This document shows, in pieces, positions 1 to 6,778 of a stretch of 6,805 nt of DNA. The DNA is from Spirochaetia bacterium. GTDB lineage: Bacteria; Spirochaetota; Spirochaetia; Treponematales; Breznakiellaceae. The position numbers and the translations under genes are program-made. Within the stretch, counting starts at the first letter, position 1. Each line of letters starts with the position of its first letter. The stretch lies in the NCBI GenBank assembly GCA_025997715.1, contig BNUY01000149.1, positions 1-6,805 of the forward strand. Reading direction: 5' to 3'. Under the pieces are notes generated by a model that did not search any database, had not been told where the DNA came from, and saw only the letters and a program-made list of their open reading frames with translations.

Positions 1-746
1 GGAAGGACGTTGTAAAGCCCGCAAAGCTTGACTATCCCGATTCTGCATGGGAAGCGGGGATCAAAATGTCCCAAGCGGTGGACCGCAAAGAAACCTTTGC
101 GACGGTATTCTATACCTGCGGCGTTTTCGAGCGCCTGCATTACCTCATGGGCATTGATGACTGCCTCGTAAATTATTACGATGAGCCGGAGGCGATGCAT
201 GAACTGACCGATTTTGTAACCGATTGGGAAATTAAGTATGCGGCGGAAGTTACCAAGCGGCTTAAACCGGACTGTCTGTTCCACCACGACGACTTTGGCA
301 CCCAGATATCATCATTCATTTCCCCTGAAATGTTCGAGGAATTCATCGTCCCGGCCTACAAAAAGATCTACGCATTCTGGAAAAGCCAGGGGGTTGAAAT
401 AGTCGTCCACCACAACGATTCTTTCTCCGCAAATTTGGTCCCCGGTATGATCGAGATGGGAGTTGATGTATGGCAGGGCTGCATTGACACGAACAATGTA
501 CCGGCGCTGGTGAAAAAGTATGGCGGAAAAATGTCCTTCATGGGGGACCTGAATAACGGCGTGCTGGATAAGGCCGACTGGACAAAGGATTTGATGCGGA
601 AGGAAGTGGAGCGGGCTTGCCGCACCAACGGTAAGCATTACTACATCCCCTGCATGACCATGGGAGATCCCGGCAGCAGCTTCCCCGGCGTTTACGAAGC
701 GGCCACCGAGGAAATCAACCGGATGAGCAAGGAGCTCTTTAAATAA
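1..746 (+). CDS. Uroporphyrinogen decarboxylase / MtaA-like methyltransferase family protein (5' end missing)
   Basis: The reading frame is open to the left window edge (first full codon at position 3), so the ATG at 66 is internal and the true start lies outside. The visible 247 residues are the C-terminal part of a URO-D superfamily TIM barrel; family members usually have about 340-370 residues, so roughly 100 are missing. Family-typical stretches are HHDDFGTQ followed by SPEMFEEFIVPAYKKI, the MGDLNNGVL strand-loop, and a C-terminal PGVYEAATEEINRM helix. Relatives either decarboxylate uroporphyrinogen III or move methyl groups between corrinoid proteins and thiols such as coenzyme M. In MtaA-type methyltransferases a His-x-Cys pair binds zinc, but the corresponding stretch here appears to read VVHHNDS (about 402-422) with no cysteine, so the activity is uncertain. 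No substrate can be assigned. It converges on the regulator gene to its right. Family confidence is high, function low. Confidence 0.85.
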   Translation, partial: KDVVKPAKLDYPDSAWEAGIKMSQAVDRKETFATVFYTCGVFERLHYLMGIDDCLVNYYDEPEAMHELTDFVTDWEIKYAAEVTKRLKPDCLFHHDDFGTQISSFISPEMFEEFIVPAYKKIYAFWKSQGVEIVVHHNDSFSANLVPGMIEMGVDVWQGCIDTNNVPALVKKYGGKMSFMGDLNNGVLDKADWTKDLMRKEVERACRTNGKHYYIPCMTMGDPGSSFPGVYEAATEEINRMSKELFK

Positions 747-756
747 TTGTTTGGAA

Positions 757-790
757 GGGGCTGTCCGGGAGATATCTCCGGGACAGCCCC
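757..790. terminator. Hairpin between convergent genes, probable bidirectional terminator
   Basis: Arms 757-772 and 775-790 are complementary at 15 of 16 positions (one internal mismatch) around a TA centre; the outer ten pairs, GGGGCTGTCC with GGACAGCCCC, are perfect. It lies 10 bp after the stop of the left gene and 32 bp beyond the stop of the minus-strand regulator gene, in the only gap between two converging genes, which suits a shared transcription terminator. Neither side has a clear run of T, so it may be factor-assisted or act mainly as a 3'-end stabilising structure. A near-symmetric operator is a less likely alternative. Confidence 0.65.
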
Positions 791-822
791 GACTTCAAAA
801 CCATTCCCGGGGAAAGTCCGTG

Positions 823-2379
823 CTAAACAGTAGGCAGTTCATGATCATCTTTCTGTTCCAGCAGCTTGAACGAAAGCAGTAAGTACCACTGATTATCGCC
901 GTCCTCTATTTTCAGGGAACTAATGTCGCGGATCCGGTCCAGGCGGTACATCAGGGTGCTGCGGTGGATGGCCAACTCCGCTGCAGTCAGGGTATGGTTC
1001 AGGTGGTTCTGCAGATAGACCGAAAGGGTGTGGAACAATTCGGTTTTATGTGCCTGGTCATAGTCTCGCAGTTTTAGTAATTCCGGCGCACAGATAAGGG
1101 ATGCAGGCAATTCCCGGGTACAGGATTCAAGGATATGGAGCTTGGCAAGTTTGTTGAAATAGTAAAGGTGCGCCATTGGTGTAGTGCGGCTGCCCAGGTT
1201 TAACGCAATTTCCGCCTGCTTGTAATATAGTTTGGTGTTTCTGAATGCTGTTCCGGAAAATTCGGCGCTGATCCCGGCCTTGAGCTTGTTGTCTATAAGA
1301 AAGGCCCCCATCACCACCGAAAACCGGTCGGTTTTTTCGCCGGAAAATCCGTCAAAACTGACCAGTGACGCACCGGGAATATTTTCCCCCGGATCATTCA
1401 GGTTGATAAACACTAATACTGCGGAATCATACTCAAACACACAGGAACCGGGAACAATTTCCTTAATGCCAGCCGCTACCGTACCCGCAGCGGCGGAAAC
1501 CTTCATGCATACGTACCGGTGATTCCGGAGCCAGTTAAATTTTTTTAAGCGCCCTTCTATATAAACCGGATCGGTGTACTCCCCGGCAAGGATATTTTTC
1601 AGAATACCCGGCAGCAGTTCTTCACCTGTTTCGCGGGGGACGGCGGTGATAAGGGCCTGTACCCGGTCCGCCAGGTGTTCCAGGAGAGCATTATCACTGG
1701 GCCAGAATTTCCGTGAAAATTCAAGGACCAGAATCCGGTTCTGCAGCCGGTTCTGCTGAAACAGGTTCACATAGAGACTGCGAACACCGGTTGTGGTGGA
1801 GGGGAACAGGACCGCCCGCTGCATGGAATAAACATCGTACTCCGAAAGATCGATATGATCCGCATCCCGTTCCTGGGGCATAAATGACATGCGGGGAAAG
1901 GTTTCCGCGTACTGCTTGGAAATGCTCTTAACCTTGTAATAGTTATCGTGCAGGATCAGGGGGTTATTGAACACATGATCGCTGCAATCAAGCATTGCCT
2001 GAACGTTTCCCCCCTTGATGAGGATCTCCTGGAGAGCCTGATCCCATTCATCAAAACGGGTATAAATATTCTGCACCGCATCATAGACATCAAAAAGCGA
2101 AACATCCCGAAAAACAAGTATGGTATCGAAAAGCCCAATGTATTTTTCCACGATACCGAAATTCGTCTGGATATATAAAAGGATGGACCGGGTTTTTTTT
2201 GCCGGTACGCGTACCTCCATGCTTTCTTCGGTGATATAGATCTGGTCGTCCTTTACCGCCGCGCTGTCCCGCAGAAACAGGGGCCGTTCAAGGCTCAGTT
2301 CATTATCCAAATCGCCGAACACCGCAAAACTGAATTTGCTCTTCAAATCCCTGCAAAGGATATCGGCGCTTATTCGCAT
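823..2379 (-). CDS. PucR/CdaR-type transcriptional regulator with C-terminal helix-turn-helix
   Basis: A 518-residue protein with the architecture of PucR/CdaR-like regulators. Residues about 1-240 are a putative sensing region, including the stretch LLDCSDHVFNNPLILHD-like (around 128-145) that is common in this family. Residues about 275-400 resemble the GGDEF-like domain of CdaR proteins, ending in GISAEFSGTAFRNTKLYYKQ (369-388) and AEIALNLG. Residues about 447-508 are the PucR-type HTH domain: LFHTLSVYLQNHLN, then TAAELAIHRSTLMYRLDRI. No membrane segment or signal peptide is apparent, so it should be a cytoplasmic DNA-binding protein. Its ATG (2377-2379) overlaps the end of ispH by 10 bp, with only a weak upstream GAG/AGG as ribosome site (about 2384-2390), suggesting translational coupling. 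It ends at TAG just before the convergent hairpin. Family members respond to small metabolites such as purines, sugar acids or amino acids; the ligand and targets here are unknown. The adjacent URO-D family gene is a possible target, by proximity only. Confidence 0.88.
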   Translation of the reverse strand: MRISADILCRDLKSKFSFAVFGDLDNELSLERPLFLRDSAAVKDDQIYITEESMEVRVPAKKTRSILLYIQTNFGIVEKYIGLFDTILVFRDVSLFDVYDAVQNIYTRFDEWDQALQEILIKGGNVQAMLDCSDHVFNNPLILHDNYYKVKSISKQYAETFPRMSFMPQERDADHIDLSEYDVYSMQRAVLFPSTTTGVRSLYVNLFQQNRLQNRILVLEFSRKFWPSDNALLEHLADRVQALITAVPRETGEELLPGILKNILAGEYTDPVYIEGRLKKFNWLRNHRYVCMKVSAAAGTVAAGIKEIVPGSCVFEYDSAVLVFINLNDPGENIPGASLVSFDGFSGEKTDRFSVVMGAFLIDNKLKAGISAEFSGTAFRNTKLYYKQAEIALNLGSRTTPMAHLYYFNKLAKLHILESCTRELPASLICAPELLKLRDYDQAHKTELFHTLSVYLQNHLNHTLTAAELAIHRSTLMYRLDRIRDISSLKIEDGDNQWYLLLSFKLLEQKDDHELPTV

Positions 2380-3230
2380 AGTACCTGCTCTACGGCATCA
2401 ATCAAGAAGTCCGGTGTCGATGCCCCTGCGCAGAGTCCCACCGTAGTATACCTACGTATTTCATCGGGTATGTCTGCGGGGGTTTCGGCAAGCCAAGCCG
2501 GTTTACCGGGACCGCCGGGGGTTGAGGTCCGGGCTATGGTCAGGAGCCGCCGGGTATTGGCCGACTCCCGGCCCCCTGCAACGATAACCGCATCCACCCG
2601 GGCGCAGAGGGAGCGGAGGCTGTCCTGCCTATCCCTGGTGGCGCGGCAAATAGTATTGATAACGCAGAGGTCGGGAAACACCATTTCTATCGCCCGCGCA
2701 ATGGCGGCATACTCATCCTCAGAAATAGTGGTCTGCCCTATTAAGGCGGTCTTAACCGGCCGCTCTGCAAACAGCTTTTCTGCCGCCGCCATCGCTTCCG
2801 TCGGGTTTCCCACAATGATACAGTCCGGCGCATAACCCTGGATGCCGATGACCTCCCCGTGCCGCCCCTCTCCCGCAAGTAACACCCGGTACCCCGTGCT
2901 GCACAGTGATTGAGCTTTGAGCTGACTGGCCTTGACCCGGGGACAAGTAGCGTCGATAAGCGCTGCACCCCGGCTGACCAGGGCCGCTTCAAGGGCGGGG
3001 GTAATACCATGGGCGCGGATGATAACGGACGCCCCGGACAAATCCGCCGGAAGCTTTTCCTCATCCAGAACCGCAAGGCCCCGGCCGGTAAGGATTTTCA
3101 TTGCCTGGGGATTGTGGATGAGGGGCCCCATGGCATACACCGGCGATTGCGACAGCGCCGCATCCGCCATGTCCATGGCCCGCCGCACCCCCATACAATA
3201 GCCGAGTACGCGGGCGCGGATTACCTTCAT
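2370..3230 (-). CDS. ispH: 4-hydroxy-3-methylbut-2-enyl diphosphate reductase (IspH/LytB)
   Basis: Cytoplasmic iron-sulfur enzyme that reduces HMBPP to isopentenyl and dimethylallyl diphosphate, the last step of the MEP pathway. At 286 residues it is slightly shorter than E. coli IspH (316). The three cluster cysteines are present: C12 in GYCMGV, C96 in DATCPRV and C195 in TICRAT. Substrate-binding residues are also there: H39 (PLIHN), H74 (RAHGI), H124 and E126 (RHGEVIG), the QTTIS loop (166-170), S223 and N225 (ESANTRRL), and S271 in GASTPD. Small departures from the E. coli sequence are HGEV in place of HPEV and TICRAT in place of TICYAT; neither removes a ligand or the proton-relay glutamate. 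The start codon shares one base with the secF stop (TAATG), with AAGG four bases upstream, pointing to coupled translation. Its 3' end overlaps the regulator gene. Assignment is secure; the protein is expected to be active. Confidence 0.96.
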   Translation of the reverse strand: MKVIRARVLGYCMGVRRAMDMADAALSQSPVYAMGPLIHNPQAMKILTGRGLAVLDEEKLPADLSGASVIIRAHGITPALEAALVSRGAALIDATCPRVKASQLKAQSLCSTGYRVLLAGEGRHGEVIGIQGYAPDCIIVGNPTEAMAAAEKLFAERPVKTALIGQTTISEDEYAAIARAIEMVFPDLCVINTICRATRDRQDSLRSLCARVDAVIVAGGRESANTRRLLTIARTSTPGGPGKPAWLAETPADIPDEIRRYTTVGLCAGASTPDFLIDAVEQVLCE

Positions 3231-4423
3231 TACGCCTTATGAGCCCGCTTCTTCATCTGAACATCCCAGAAGTTGACAAACCCGGAGGCGACAAAGATAG
3301 TGGAATAGACGCCGGAAATCATACCGACCAACAGGGCAAGGGCAAAGTCCTTCATGGACCCGGTGGTGAATATGAACAGGGACAGAACCGCCAGCATGGT
3401 GGTAACGGTGGTAATGATAGTACGGCTCAGGGTTTCTGTCAGGGACCGGTCCAGGGTTAGTACAAATTCCTCGTCCGGGAAGATGCGCCTGTTTTCCCTG
3501 ATACGGTCGAAGATAACGATAGTATCGTTGATGGAATAACCCAGGATCGTCAGTATTGCTGCGATAGTGGTGGTGTTGAATTCCATCCGGGTCCAGGTAA
3601 CAAAGGCCACGATAATAAGGGCGTCGTGGGCGATAGCCAGAACCGCGCCGATGGCAAACTGGGGCTTAAACCGTATGGAGGCGTAGATCAGGATGAGCAG
3701 CAGGGTTGCGGCCATGAGGATGCCCGCCTGATCCGAAAGCTGCTTGGAGAACCGGGACCCGACATAGTCCGACCGGGTTACCGCCACGCCGCCCTTCCCG
3801 AATCTTTCCTCCAGAGTGTTGATGATCTTCTCCGCAGGGACACCCTTGCTGCCTTCAATTTCGCTGTCCTCCATACGGATCATGAAACGCCGCTCGGCAT
3901 TGCCGCCCAGGACCTGGACCGAAACCGTTCCCAGGGGGGAAAGGGCAGCCCGGACATCCTCTATGGCAATCTCCGGCAGATTATTCGGGAGGTAGTGCAG
4001 GATGTAGGGGTCCGCGCCAAGCACGGGATTCCCCTGGGCGCTCTGGACCAGCAGGGCTGTAGCGGCGCCGGCCGGAGTGGAAGTACTCACCCCCAGACCA
4101 TCCACCTGGGCCAGGGCGGCGCTGAGGCCGCCCATGGTTTGATACGTCGCAAAGGGGAAATTGTGGGTCACCCCTTCCACGGCGGAACCGGAGATGACGA
4201 TGTCGAGGGCGTTCCGGTTCATGGAAACCGAAGCGTTACCCCTGCCGGCATAGGTCAGGCTCAATGCCGTGGGGGCAAACTGCACTTCCTGGATAAGGCC
4301 GGCCTGAAAATCGACCCCCAGGTTAAAGCCCCTGATGGCATAGGAGATAAGCCCCGCCACAATCAGTACTATCGAGAGGATCGCCGTTGGAATAAACAAC
4401 CGGGAAAAACGAATTGTCTTCAT
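3230..4423 (-). CDS. secF: Protein translocase subunit SecF
   Basis: Inner-membrane partner of SecD in the SecDF-YajC complex, which uses the proton gradient to help export proteins that have passed through SecYEG. The order is: TM1 at about 9-30; GVDFQAG (36-42), the counterpart of the usual GIDFTGG; a large periplasmic domain to about 232; then five TM segments at about 234-250, 255-278, 284-306, 333-353 and 358-383. The signature GYSINDTIVIFDRIREN (295-311) in TM4 and the following loop is intact. At 397 residues it is clearly longer than E. coli SecF (323); the extra length is in the first periplasmic domain, an Ala/Ser/Thr-rich insertion roughly between residues 50 and 145. The ATG shares a base with the secD stop (TAATG) and has AAGGGG (4433-4438) nine bases upstream inside secD, so translation is probably coupled and stoichiometric with SecD. 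It is followed at once by ispH. Confidence 0.96.
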   Translation of the reverse strand: MKTIRFSRLFIPTAILSIVLIVAGLISYAIRGFNLGVDFQAGLIQEVQFAPTALSLTYAGRGNASVSMNRNALDIVISGSAVEGVTHNFPFATYQTMGGLSAALAQVDGLGVSTSTPAGAATALLVQSAQGNPVLGADPYILHYLPNNLPEIAIEDVRAALSPLGTVSVQVLGGNAERRFMIRMEDSEIEGSKGVPAEKIINTLEERFGKGGVAVTRSDYVGSRFSKQLSDQAGILMAATLLLILIYASIRFKPQFAIGAVLAIAHDALIIVAFVTWTRMEFNTTTIAAILTILGYSINDTIVIFDRIRENRRIFPDEEFVLTLDRSLTETLSRTIITTVTTMLAVLSLFIFTTGSMKDFALALLVGMISGVYSTIFVASGFVNFWDVQMKKRAHKA

Positions 4424-6165
4424 TATTTGACACCCCTTGTAGACCAGGTGACCGAAAGTTTCTTGCTGCCAATCACATCGGTACCGAAGTCAAAGATGAG
4501 CCGGGACACGAAGAGGGCGGTAAAGACCGAGGAGAATACCCCGATGGCCAGACTGACCGCGAAGCCCTGGATGGGGCCGGAGCCAAGCTGGGACAGGAAC
4601 AGGGCGGCGATAAAGGTGGTGATGTTGGAGTCCATGATGGCCCAGAAAGCCTTATTGAACCCCATGTCAATAGCGGCCTTCCGGGACTTGCCCAGCCGCA
4701 GTTCCTCCTTCATCCGTTCAAAGATGATAACGTTGGCATCCACCGCCATACCGATGGTCAGGATGAACCCGGCGATACTGGGCAGGGTCAGGGTGAAGTT
4801 AAAAGCCGAAAGGATGCTCCCCATAAGGTAAATGTTCAGGACCTGGGCCACCACCGCGTTCACCCCGGAACCTTTATAGAAGACCAGCATGAAAACCATG
4901 ACCACCGCCAAGCCGCCGAGAAGCGCATAGAGCCCCTGACGTATGGCGTCCTCCCCCATACTCGCCCCGATGGCCTGCTGGGTAACCACCTCAAGTTCCA
5001 CCGGCAGGGCCGCAGTTCTGAGGGTCATGGCTATGTTATTGGCCTCGTCCTGGTCAAACCCGGTCAGGCGCACCTGATCCCGGATGGCGGTCTGGATAGT
5101 GGCCTGGGATTTAACCCGGTCGTCCAGCACAATGGCCAGGGGCTTCCCCACATTGGCGGAGGTGAGCTGGTAGAACAAGTCCCCCCCCTCGGCGTCCAGG
5201 AGGAAAGTAACCTCGGGCTTACCGTCCAGGTTGTTCCGCTCCACAATGGCGCTCTTAATATGGTTACCGTCCAGGCCTACTTCTTTCTTTATCGCCGTAT
5301 AATCCAGGGCGCCGTAGGCGTTCCGGTTATGCTCGTCTAGCCCGTAGCGGTCCTTGGAATAGGTCCCCCGGATAAGCACATCCTCGGGAACAACCGAAGG
5401 ATCAATGAGGTTTCCCGCCTGATCAAAGGTGGTGGTGGGATGGGCCGCGTAGTACTGGTTAAACTCCGCCGCCGCTTCCCGGTCCACGATATGGAAGTTC
5501 AGGCTTCCCCTGCCCATGATGATGGAGTTTATCCGCTCCGGGTCCGCCGTGCCGGGGATTTCCACGTAGATCTGGTCCGCCCCCTGGCGGCGTATCACCG
5601 GTTCGGTAAGGCCGAAGCGGTCGATGCGGCTGTTCAGCACCTCCAGGGCCCGGTTCACCGCATCTTCACGGTCGGCTTCGGTCAAATCCCGGCCTAAGCG
5701 TTCCCGGAGGGCGTCCATATCGGCCTGGAGGACAATACTCAGGCCCCCGGACAGGTCCAGACCCAACTGAACCGCGCTTTTCTGTAAATCTTTCAGCTTA
5801 AAGATATTGTCCCGATACCGGGTTTCAATGATATCCAGGGCTTCCTGACGGCTGACAAAGCTGGAAAGCACCGCCCGGGCATCCCATACAGTGTTTTTTG
5901 CATCCCCACTATTTTTTTTGGCCAGGGCAGTCAGAAACGCCAGCTTTTCCGGCACTTCCCCGCCGGAACGGGCGGCGTCCACCAGCATTTGCAAATCTGC
6001 CTGGGCCGTTTCCGAGGCGTATATTTTAATCTGCTCCCGGGACCCCAGGGCCAAGGCCTGAGATTCCTTGGGTATCATAAAATACCAACGAATGGTGGGA
6101 AATAAGAAGATAAAACACACCCCGATCGTCAAAAGGACGATGAAAAACCGATAACGCTTACTCAT
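4423..6165 (-). CDS. secD: Protein translocase subunit SecD
   Basis: Inner-membrane protein of the SecDF-YajC complex; its large periplasmic domain is thought to grip emerging polypeptides and move with proton flow. The 580 residues are close to the length of E. coli SecD (615). TM1 is at about 7-29. The periplasmic region includes LGLDLSGG (134-141), the conserved NSRIDRFGLTEPVIRRQG (178-195), VEIPG (201-205) and a C-terminal P1 part with VTFLLDAEGGDLF (319-331) and GKPLAIVLDD (340-349). Five more TM segments follow between about 410 and 558, with the SecD signature GMAVDANVIIFERMKEE (472-488) in TM4, including the conserved Asp of the proton path. The start at 6165 is supported by GGAG (6173-6176) seven bases upstream in the 17-bp gap after yajC, and by TM1 starting directly after a short basic MSKRYR end. 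The stop overlaps the secF ATG. All key motifs look intact. Confidence 0.97.
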   Translation of the reverse strand: MSKRYRFFIVLLTIGVCFIFLFPTIRWYFMIPKESQALALGSREQIKIYASETAQADLQMLVDAARSGGEVPEKLAFLTALAKKNSGDAKNTVWDARAVLSSFVSRQEALDIIETRYRDNIFKLKDLQKSAVQLGLDLSGGLSIVLQADMDALRERLGRDLTEADREDAVNRALEVLNSRIDRFGLTEPVIRRQGADQIYVEIPGTADPERINSIIMGRGSLNFHIVDREAAAEFNQYYAAHPTTTFDQAGNLIDPSVVPEDVLIRGTYSKDRYGLDEHNRNAYGALDYTAIKKEVGLDGNHIKSAIVERNNLDGKPEVTFLLDAEGGDLFYQLTSANVGKPLAIVLDDRVKSQATIQTAIRDQVRLTGFDQDEANNIAMTLRTAALPVELEVVTQQAIGASMGEDAIRQGLYALLGGLAVVMVFMLVFYKGSGVNAVVAQVLNIYLMGSILSAFNFTLTLPSIAGFILTIGMAVDANVIIFERMKEELRLGKSRKAAIDMGFNKAFWAIMDSNITTFIAALFLSQLGSGPIQGFAVSLAIGVFSSVFTALFVSRLIFDFGTDVIGSKKLSVTWSTRGVK

Positions 6166-6182
6166 GCCTGGGCTCCAACTGC

Positions 6183-6569
6183 TTAGCTTTTGGACTCTTC
6201 CGTATCATCCTGGGCCGATTTATCTTCGACCTTTTCAACCTTACCGCCGCCGTCAACCACGGAGGCAATAGCGCTGCGGGAAAACTCGATCTTGGTGTTT
6301 TCGTCCACCTTGATCACCACGGATGTCTCCTTAACATTCTGGATAACCCCGTGAACCCCGCCGATGGTGACAACCTTATCACCCTTTTTGACGGCGCTCA
6401 GCATTTTCTGGGTTTCCTTTTGCTTCTTATTCTGGGGCCGGATGATAAGGAAATAGAAAATCCCAATGATCAGGATAAAGGGAATGAAGGTACTGATCAT
6501 GGACCCGGTACCCCCGGACTCAGCCCCCTGGGGAGCGCCTAAAAGGAGCGGCAAAACAAATGAATTCAT
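6183..6569 (-). CDS. yajC: Sec translocon accessory subunit YajC
   Basis: Small single-span inner-membrane protein that associates with SecD and SecF; its exact task is unclear even in E. coli. The 128 residues comprise a short N-terminal segment (1-24, with hydrophobic FVLPLLLG), one TM helix at about 25-43, the family signature YFLIIRPQNKKQKE (39-52), and the cytoplasmic core KKGDKVVTIGGVHGVI (61-76) with EFSRSAIASV (95-104). An acidic, probably disordered tail from about 111 makes it somewhat longer than E. coli YajC (110 residues). The start is set by AAGGA (6579-6583) nine bases upstream; a nearer ATG inside that site is out of frame. It is the first gene of the operon and lies about 27 bases behind the predicted transcription start. 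Confidence 0.95.
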   Translation of the reverse strand: MNSFVLPLLLGAPQGAESGGTGSMISTFIPFILIIGIFYFLIIRPQNKKQKETQKMLSAVKKGDKVVTIGGVHGVIQNVKETSVVIKVDENTKIEFSRSAIASVVDGGGKVEKVEDKSAQDDTEESKS

Positions 6570-6578
6570 ATGATAACA

Positions 6579-6583
6579 TCCTT
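6579..6583 (-). promoter_or_regulatory. Ribosome binding site of yajC
   Basis: AAGGA on the minus strand, nine bases before the yajC ATG at 6567-6569. It decides that start over the out-of-frame ATG that begins within the site itself (6577-6579). Confidence 0.7.
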
Positions 6584-6602
6584 AATAAGTAAAACTTTCG
6601 TT

Positions 6603-6631
6603 AAAATAGCATAGGAAGGGAGGACAGTCAA
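6603..6631 (-). promoter_or_regulatory. Predicted sigma-70-type promoter of the yajC-secDF-ispH operon
   Basis: Read on the minus strand, TTGACT (6626-6631) matches the -35 consensus at five of six bases, followed after exactly 17 bp by TATTTT (6603-6608), preceded by TGC as an extended -10. Transcription should start near 6596, giving a short leader of about 27 nt that contains the AAGGA ribosome site of yajC (6579-6583). No second promoter of comparable quality is possible in the near-zero gaps downstream, so it likely drives all five minus-strand genes. It sits 8 bp from the edge of the palindromic element. Prediction from sequence only. Confidence 0.75.
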
Positions 6632-6638
6632 TAGCGAC

Positions 6639-6769
6639 GGAAAAGGATATGCCTGGAGAGATTAGTGGGGGGTCCTGTCAGTGAGAAAGCACGGGCCCCT
6701 CCCGGAGGGTCCTTCCCGTACTTTCTCTCTGCCACCCCCAATACCCTTTACGGAGGCATATCCTTTTCC
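6639..6769. repeat. 131-bp nested imperfect palindrome with perfect 16-bp terminal inverted repeats
   Basis: The outer arms 6639-6654 (GGAAAAGGATATGCCT) and 6754-6769 are perfect inverted repeats. Inside, 6667-6671 (GGGGG) faces 6735-6739 (CCCCC), then 6677-6695 pairs with 6715-6733 at 16 of 19 positions, and a small CCCT/AGGG hairpin closes the middle. All layers centre near 6704. One of the three mismatches in the 19-bp arm becomes a G-U pair in a minus-strand RNA, but there is no proof of transcription. No ORF of note lies inside, and no clear target-site duplication flanks it. It could be a MITE-like or other palindromic intergenic repeat, a structured RNA, or a terminator/insulator after the gene upstream. 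The structure is certain; the identity is not. Confidence 0.7.
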
Positions 6770-6778
6770 TTAATGCGC

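Noticed and set aside
66..68. ATG at 66 as the start of the URO-D family gene
   Set aside because: The frame stays open to the left edge with plausible protein sequence before this ATG, and no good ribosome site precedes it; the gene is simply cut by the window.
1322..1341. AAACCG/CGGTTT hairpin followed by Ts on the plus strand
   Set aside because: It lies inside the regulator gene on the opposite strand, has only a 2-nt loop, and no plus-strand gene precedes it.
2870..3242. Short plus- and minus-strand frames inside ispH
   Set aside because: They are out-of-frame shadows of a gene with all IspH catalytic motifs intact.
3626..5340. Long plus-strand open frames (401 and 308 codons) opposite secF and secD
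   Set aside because: They are antisense to strongly conserved Sec genes, overlap each other, are rich in Gly, Gln, His, Asp and Pro as typical for shadow translation, and match no family I recognise.
6639..6769. Palindrome as 4.5S RNA, 6S RNA or integron attC site
   Set aside because: There is no GGAAGGAAGCAG-like SRP loop on either strand, no attC core sites at the ends, and I cannot confirm the conserved 6S features; left as an unassigned structured repeat.
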